Assembly: GCF_003573695.1 (NCBI RefSeq)
Contig: NC_039359.1
Coordinates: 135,371,939-135,435,938, forward strand
Direction: 5' to 3'
Source of the DNA: Papaver somniferum
Lineage: Eukaryota; Streptophyta; Magnoliopsida; Ranunculales; Papaveraceae
Length of the DNA stretch: 64,000 nucleotides
Shown here one piece after another: positions 58,808 through 64,000 of the stretch (its first letter is position 1; each line of letters begins with the position of its first letter). The notes under the pieces are model-generated. The model was not told where the DNA came from and ran no database searches. It worked only from the letters and a program-made list of their open reading frames with translations. A program made the position numbers and the translations under genes.

Positions 58808-60368
58808 GAATGATTTCTCAGGGACCATGGTTTTTTGGGACCATGGTCTTATTAGGCCACCTTCCTTATAGTTATAAGGGGTGTTCAAGAACATTGAAAT
58901 GACTAACCTACCCTTAACCTAATTTAATTTAAAACCAACATAATAACTACCTCTCTCTCTCTATATATATATATAACCACCACCTCCTCTCACCACCACC
59001 TCCCACCACCGCCGATTACCACCACCACCATCAACCACCGATTGCCACCACCACCACCAACCACCGATTACCACCACCACCACCAACCACCACCCACCAC
59101 CGCCGATTACCACCACCACCACCACCAACCACCGATTACCATCACCGCCCACCATCGCTGATTACCACCACCACCACCTCCAATTATCACCACCTCCAAC
59201 TACTGATTACCACCACCACCTCCGATTACCACCACCACCACTATATATATAACTTAATTTAAAACATTAACAAAGATATTCTCACAAACCCATTACTTGT
59301 CATTCGTTTTTGGTTGAATAAATGAGAACTAATCATCAAAATGAGTTGAAAATGGAAGTTGCAGAGAGGTTTAATGGAGTTTTTTTCAGTAAAAAGTTCG
59401 GTTATCACAATTTTTTTTTTCTTAACCGAACTCAAAGTTCGGTTGATTCGCAAAAATATACTTTTAACCGAACTCCTTGTATTAGAACAATACAAGTCCA
59501 TAAGTTTGGTTCGTTCGCAAAATTATTAAGTTTTCTTTGTAACCAAACTCTACCTATAAGCCCAGTTCGGTTGATTCGCAAAATATGTTGAAGTTTGCGA
59601 ACCAACCGAACTTCTAACACTAGGTTACTTTTAACCTGAAGTTCGGTCGGGAACTTGGTTGTGTTGAAGTTTGCGAACTAACCGAACACACAAGATGTAC
59701 TCAAATAAATTGTCAAGTACAAAGTTCGGTTACCTACCATTTTATCCTAGGTAACCGAACATTGCACTGTACGACCAAAACCTCCATTAACGAGCGAGTT
59801 CGGTAACCTGCGTGTTTGGAAAACGTAACCGAACTACACTTTCAGGTGTGTTTGGTTACATGTTCTTGACATATGGTAACCGAACTACACTTTCAGATGT
59901 GTTCGGTTACATGTTGTTGACATATGGTTAACCGAACTGGCCCAAATTTACATTAAAAAATTCATTTTTTTGAAAGTTTGAAGCAATTCAACCAACATTA
60001 TCTAAGGTTGAAGCATACCTGGGTACCCAAATACCTTTCCTCCGGTTGTGGTTGGTAAAGTCCATCGTTTTTCATGTTTTCCTTCTTCATCTTCTCTAAC
60101 TTTACTCTCTCAATAATTCTACTTCTTTAAAAAAAAAACTCATTTGATTTTTTAATCTCACTAATTATCTTTAACTTAATCATCTCACTAATCATTACAC
60201 CAAATATTATTAACACTAGCTAATCATCACCCAAAATTAATCAGGAGGGTAATTTAGGTATTAATATAAATATCTAGATAAGGGGTGACCTAGATTTACT
60301 TCTAATGTCTTTACCAAAATAAAACCATGGTCCCCAAGAAAAATCATGATCCCCAAAAAAATCGTTTC
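58808..60368. mobile_element. TIR element B, sister of element A
   Basis: Flanked by the 8-bp duplication ATTAGAAG (58800-58807 and 60369-60376). Ends GAATGATTTCTCAGGGACCA and, inversely, GAAACGATTTTTTTGGGGAT. Orientation is opposite to element A: a CCACCACC/GATTACCACC microsatellite (58975-59240), then AACCCATTACTTGTCATTCG and CATCAAAATGAGTTGAAAAT shared with A, then an array of AGTTCGGTT and AACCGAACT motifs (59395-59940). Length 1,561 bp, non-coding. Subterminal TAAGGGGTGACC recalls A, D and E. Confidence 0.85.
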
Positions 60369-60583
60369 ATTAGAAGTCTACAAGGGCACTCCATAAGAGA
60401 GATGCTGTATTGGGCTTCACTCACTGCACATCTCCAACGGTGGAACTAGGAGGACCCAGTGTTTAGCTCCGCTTGAATTTCTTTTGGTTTGTGGTGTACT
60501 ATTATTTCCGTTTTTAGAAAGAAAAAAATACTAGTATTATTTTTCCATTTTAACATAAAGATAGGTCGTCCGAAATATGATAC

Positions 60584-60952
60584 TCCATCCGTCCCACAAT
60601 TAAATGACCTAGTTTAAGTTTGCACAATTTTTAAGGCAAACAAGGAAAAGATTACTTTTAAGTATTTTTTTACAATTATACCCTTATGGATAATAACTAG
60701 TGAAATTTAAAAATGATTTATCTCTCAAACTACTCCACAGATGTTCACAAACTTCATATCATTGAAAAGCATTTTAAAACACCTACGTAACGAATATAAA
60801 CATGTCTATCAAATTATGCGTATTTCTTATATTTTTTATAATTTACTAAAAGGATAATTTTAGAAATATCTCCTTGTTTAGTGATATAAGTCACTTATTA
60901 GTGGGACAAAATCTAAAATCAAATAGGTCACTTAATAATGGGACGGAGGGAG
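60584..60952. mobile_element. Stowaway-type (Tc1/mariner) MITE, 369 bp
   Basis: Ends CTCCATCCGTCCCACAATTA and, inversely, CTCCCTCCGTCCCATTATTA; TA duplication at 60582-60583 and 60953-60954. The interior is related, in inverse orientation, to the 218-bp Stowaway at 19603-19820 (AAGCATTTTAAAACACCTAC). Confidence 0.95.
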
Positions 60953-61297
60953 TAGTAACTCTTTTCGAAAAACAAGGAGAGTGCTTTACCTTGGGTGGTT
61001 GTTCCGGTGCTAAGTATTGTGCAAATCCAATTCTGTATAAGAAGATATGGGTGGGTCAGATTTATGTTTCTGATCTATAGAAACGACACTGCAAGATGAC
61101 TCAGTTACACGTATGTGAGTCCCCCACGTGGTGGAGTCTTGCTGACGGCCCCGAAAATTAGAATAAATAAATGTTTAGCTATCTAAAGACTTAAATGCCT
61201 AGACAAATAAAGTTCCCACGTTGAATGGTGAGGAAATCTTCGCATTCTATTGGTCGAAATATGTCTTTTTTGAGTTTTGTAAAACAAGCGTTTTGGT

Positions 61298-61520
61298 GAG
61301 GACACTTGGAAACGTATTAGTGGTTTAAAAAGAATAGGAAAAGATAAAAAAGGAAATCAAATTCAATTTGGATTCCGCGAGGACACCTGTCAGCGTATGA
61401 TTGATTTAAAAGAATAGGAAAAGATAAAAAAAAAAAGGAAACCAAATTCAATTTGGAATTCGCGAGGACACTTGACAACGTATGATTGGTTTAAAAATTA
61501 CAAACTCAAAAGGAAAACCT
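61298..61520. repeat. 81-85-bp tandem repeat, about 2.7 copies
   Basis: Units begin with GAGGACAC at 61298, 61379 and 61464 and contain TTTAAAA.GAATAGGAAAAG and AAATTCAATTTGGA.TTCGC. The third unit diverges after about 45 bp. Confidence 0.85.
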
Positions 61521-61575
61521 AACCTACCGTGTTTGGAATTTTATGGAAGTCCGAATTCAATTTGGAAATCGAATA

Positions 61576-62064
61576 TCTACCGTATAAGGACTTTTTTTTC
61601 CCAAATTAATATCTAAAGAGGAAAAAAATCCACATATTTTCTGCGAAAATAAAATGAAAAAATAAATAAAATATACACATATTTTCCACCTATTTAATGC
61701 GTTTGCCCGTCACACCAAATAAAAAATACATCGCTACGGGGCGGGCAAAGCCCCGCGCACACCAAATAAAGATGCATCGCCACAGGACGGGGGGAAGCCT
61801 CGCGCACACCAAATAAAAAATGCATCCCCACGGGGCGGGGCGAAGCCCTGCACACACCAAATAAAAAATGATTCCCCACGGAGCAGGGCGAAGCCGCGCA
61901 CATACCAAATCAAAAATGCATCTCCACAGTGCGGGGAGAAGCCCCGCGCACACCAAATAAAAAATGCAGCTCCACGGGCCCGGGTGAACGGGCTGGGCTG
62001 GACAAAGCCCACATGCACCAAATTAAAAAAAAATGCTCGGTGCGTAGCACGAGGACAAATCTAG
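61576..62064 (+). mobile_element. Non-autonomous Helitron (489 bp)
   Basis: 5' end TCTACCGTATAAGGAC directly after an A; 3' end with the hairpin CTCGGTGCGTAGCACGAG (one bulged G), nine bases and then CTAG at 62061-62064 directly before a T. TC start, hairpin 9-11 nt from a CTRR end, and A/T insertion site are the Helitron signature. The interior is a 47-48-bp minisatellite from 61714 to about 62030, with CACACCAAATAAAAAATGCA alternating with a GC-rich palindrome (on the minus strand GCGGGGCTTCGCCCCGC). The three overlapping minus-strand frames here only translate the repeat. Confidence 0.85.
61714..62030. repeat. 47-48-bp minisatellite inside the Helitron
   Basis: ACCAAAT recurs at 61714, 61761, 61808, 61856, 61904, 61952 and, after a longer unit, near 62017. 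Each unit has a GC-rich half able to form a stem with a TTCG-type loop on the minus strand. Because the period is 47 or 48, all three reading frames stay open. Confidence 0.9.
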
Positions 62065-62275
62065 TGTTTCTAATGTTGTTTCTGTAATCGAGGAATAAAA
62101 GAAAGTAACAAAGAGAAGCTAAAAAAAAGCAGGTCGTCGTCAAATAAAAAAAAGCTACGTGTCTTGGCGTCCATCAAACCATTTTTCTTACTTTTGATTG
62201 CATTTGCTTTTTTTTCTTTCTCCGGATGATGGTCTCTTCCATAATAGCTAGTACTACTAACAGTTCTGGTCATGT

Positions 62276-62913
62276 TACCTCCACCACTATCCGGCATGAC
62301 TGCTACAACATAGACGCCTCTTCACGCCGGACGACTAGGACAACTAAAGTTGGATGGAAACCACCGGAACCACATCAGATAAAAATAAACATTGTTGGAA
62401 CTGCTCGCGGCCATCCGGGACCCCCGGGGGGAGGTTTTATCTGCAGAGACTCGACAACCACAGTTATTGTCGCAATTGCCCAACCTTTGGGGATCACAAC
62501 AGCGTTGCTAGCAGAGACATGGGCACTACTCATGGCATTGAGAACGGTCACACTTTACCAATGGACTAAAATCTACATTGAATCAGATTCACAGACTCTT
62601 GTTCATTTTATCAAACAACGGGCAGATCCTCCATGATACTTGCGAGACATGATTGTTGATATCACTAAAAGACTAGAGGACATCCCCCATCACAAACTTC
62701 TACACAATTACCGGGAAGCAAACCAAGCAGCGGACACTCTCGCTAATAATCCGACGGATAATAGTCAACATGGAGTATTGCAAACTAAAATTTGGGAATA
62801 TGCGGTTCCCGAGTTTTTGACGCAAAATGTATTACATGACACCAGGGGAAAAACATTCGCACGTGTAATTCCGCTTTAATCAAATAAAATTTCACGCTTC
62901 AAAAAAAAAAAAA
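62276..62913 (+). pseudogene. 5'-truncated LINE insertion: RNase H end and poly(A)
   Basis: Reads KVGWKPPEPHQIKINIVGTA, GHPGPPGGGFICRDSTTT, LAETWALLMALRTV, IYIESDSQTLVHFIKQ, a TGA where PPWYLRDMI is expected (62635-62637), then YREANQAADTLAN. This is the RNase H at the end of plant LINE ORF2. An A-run (62901-62913) follows. Target-site duplications AGTTCTGGTCATGT (62262-62275) and AGTTCTGGTCACGT (62914-62927) flank it, with one mismatch. Active-site residues are partly lost (the first Asp of the DGSA motif reads as Val). The insertion carries only the last part of ORF2. Confidence 0.9.
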
Positions 62914-62927
62914 AGTTCTGGTCACGT

Positions 62928-64000
62928 GCTTACTACTAAGCAGGATGGTGTTGTTACCATTTTTGTTTGATTTTGTAAGAGCAAGTCTTATGGTGGAATC
63001 CAAACTATTCTAAGTGTGGAAAAATCATGGAATGTCAAGTCTAATGGCTTTCAAGTTGGGGTCTTCCACAGAAAATCCAAGCAAGTGGTAGGTTTTTAAG
63101 AAAGCCTACAACTACACCTGCAAGTATACAGGGTCTAATGTAGCTAGTGATGGGAAGAAAGGGAAAGTCCTCAGGGACTTGGAGGGTGCAAATGTTGTTT
63201 CTACTTTTCTAGTGACAGTGGGAATGAATTTTGTGTTGTGTTGAAACACAACTGAGCTGTTTTGGTATGTGACTGAAATAGTGACAGAAAGTAAAGGTAA
63301 CAGTGGCAAGGTACTAAGGCTTCAAATCCACCATTTTACCTATGCTAAGGCAATCTCAGTTCAATACTTCTCTTGTCCCTTGTTAGTTATCAGTCAGCTT
63401 CTAGGCTTTCTGACTAACTAGATGGCAGTGGAGGTTCTGTGCCTGCTGCTCATCAAAGGGTTGGGTTAGAAAGGAGGCTAAAGGCACTAAGATAATTCTA
63501 AATCTTGTTATAGTTGGGGCTCTCACACTGCAACTACCCGCAGAGAAGCCACTTAGGTGTTTTAACAACCTAAAGGATGTTCTAATCACAACTAAAGTGC
63601 TTTGATTAAGACTATCCTAAACATTTCAGCACAACAAGCACAATATCTAGCTTGGATTAAATTAGCAGAAGCATCATGATTTCATCTCCCCCTTAGCAAT
63701 TAAACTAGAACATGATGAATTTGATGAAACAACTGAAGATTAAAATGAACTGATATTGAAAACAAAACTAACAGTTGAGGTCCTGGCTATTCCAGGCCTC
63801 TTGGTGGTGCTCTGGCTAGTCCAGGCATCACCACAACACATACCCACACCTTCTATTTATACCCAGAATTCAAAATTAGGGTTTACAATGTTTTCCCCCA
63901 AATTCCCAAATTCAACAGTGACAAAATTAGGGTTCCACTCACCTAATTCGATTAATTAAATCACACCCATGTCGTCGTTGTTCCTCTGCTTGCTGTCTTT
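62928..64000. other. Probable retroelement-derived sequence, unassigned
   Basis: At 62985 GAGCAAGTCTTATGG resembles the terminal repeat of the MITE at 37368, but no inverse partner follows. From about 63100 the text ACACCTGCAAGTATACAGGG and CCTCAGGGACTTGGAGGGTG recalls sequence I associate with large plant gypsy elements; this is weak. No gene recognised. Confidence 0.3.

Noticed and set aside
58961..59155. Glycine/valine-rich minus-strand open frame
   Set aside because: It is a CCA microsatellite in TIR element B.
61690..62143. Overlapping minus-strand repeat proteins (FGVRGASPRP-like)
   Set aside because: All three frames are open because a GC-rich 47-48-bp minisatellite inside a Helitron is being translated.

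Overview
This is nuclear DNA from a flowering plant, most likely a eudicot. The evidence is AT-rich intergenic DNA, intron-containing genes with GT-AG borders, Ty3/gypsy (Tat-type) and Ty1/copia (SIRE-like) retroelements, Stowaway and Tourist-like MITEs, a Helitron, and plant-specific families: a PDR-type ABCG transporter, GH1 beta-glucosidase, cell-wall invertase, and plant mobile domain. I cannot name the species. Most of the window is repeats and broken gene copies; only two genes look intact.

Layout. 1-5.6 kb: a minus-strand chimera of intron-containing fragments of at least three unrelated genes (SIN3-like corepressor, DEAD-box helicase RH29-like, mRNA-export WD40 protein RAE1-like) plus exon-like pieces I could not identify. 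5.7-11 kb: a 3'-truncated Tat-lineage gypsy element with a 1.7-kb LTR that contains a 50-bp minisatellite. 11-18 kb: a MITE, an orphan exon, three tandem 5S-rDNA-derived units, and two head-to-head copies of a copia LTR with a nested Tourist-like MITE. 18.4-23.2 kb: a cell-wall invertase pseudogene between two ~350-bp direct repeats, with a 615-bp TIR element and a Stowaway. 23.8-31.3 kb: copia and LINE debris.

31.4-40 kb: a run of terminal-inverted-repeat elements, each carrying its own array of short inverted repeats (cores GTTCGGTTA, GGCGTT, AGTCGGCA, AGTCGTCA). The last one is associated with a degraded plant-mobile-domain gene. A sister of the first lies at 58.8-60.4 kb. This group is the best candidate for something undescribed.

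44.5-58.2 kb is the genic part: an intact 20-exon ABCG/PDR transporter (1,487 aa), a GH1 beta-glucosidase pseudogene, and a small secreted cysteine-rich peptide gene with a probable GC-AG intron. 58.8-64 kb: the sister TIR element, a Stowaway, a non-autonomous Helitron with a 47-48-bp minisatellite, a 5'-truncated LINE with target-site duplications, and retroelement-like sequence. The transporter and peptide could both act in defence or chemical export, but nothing in the sequence shows that they work together.
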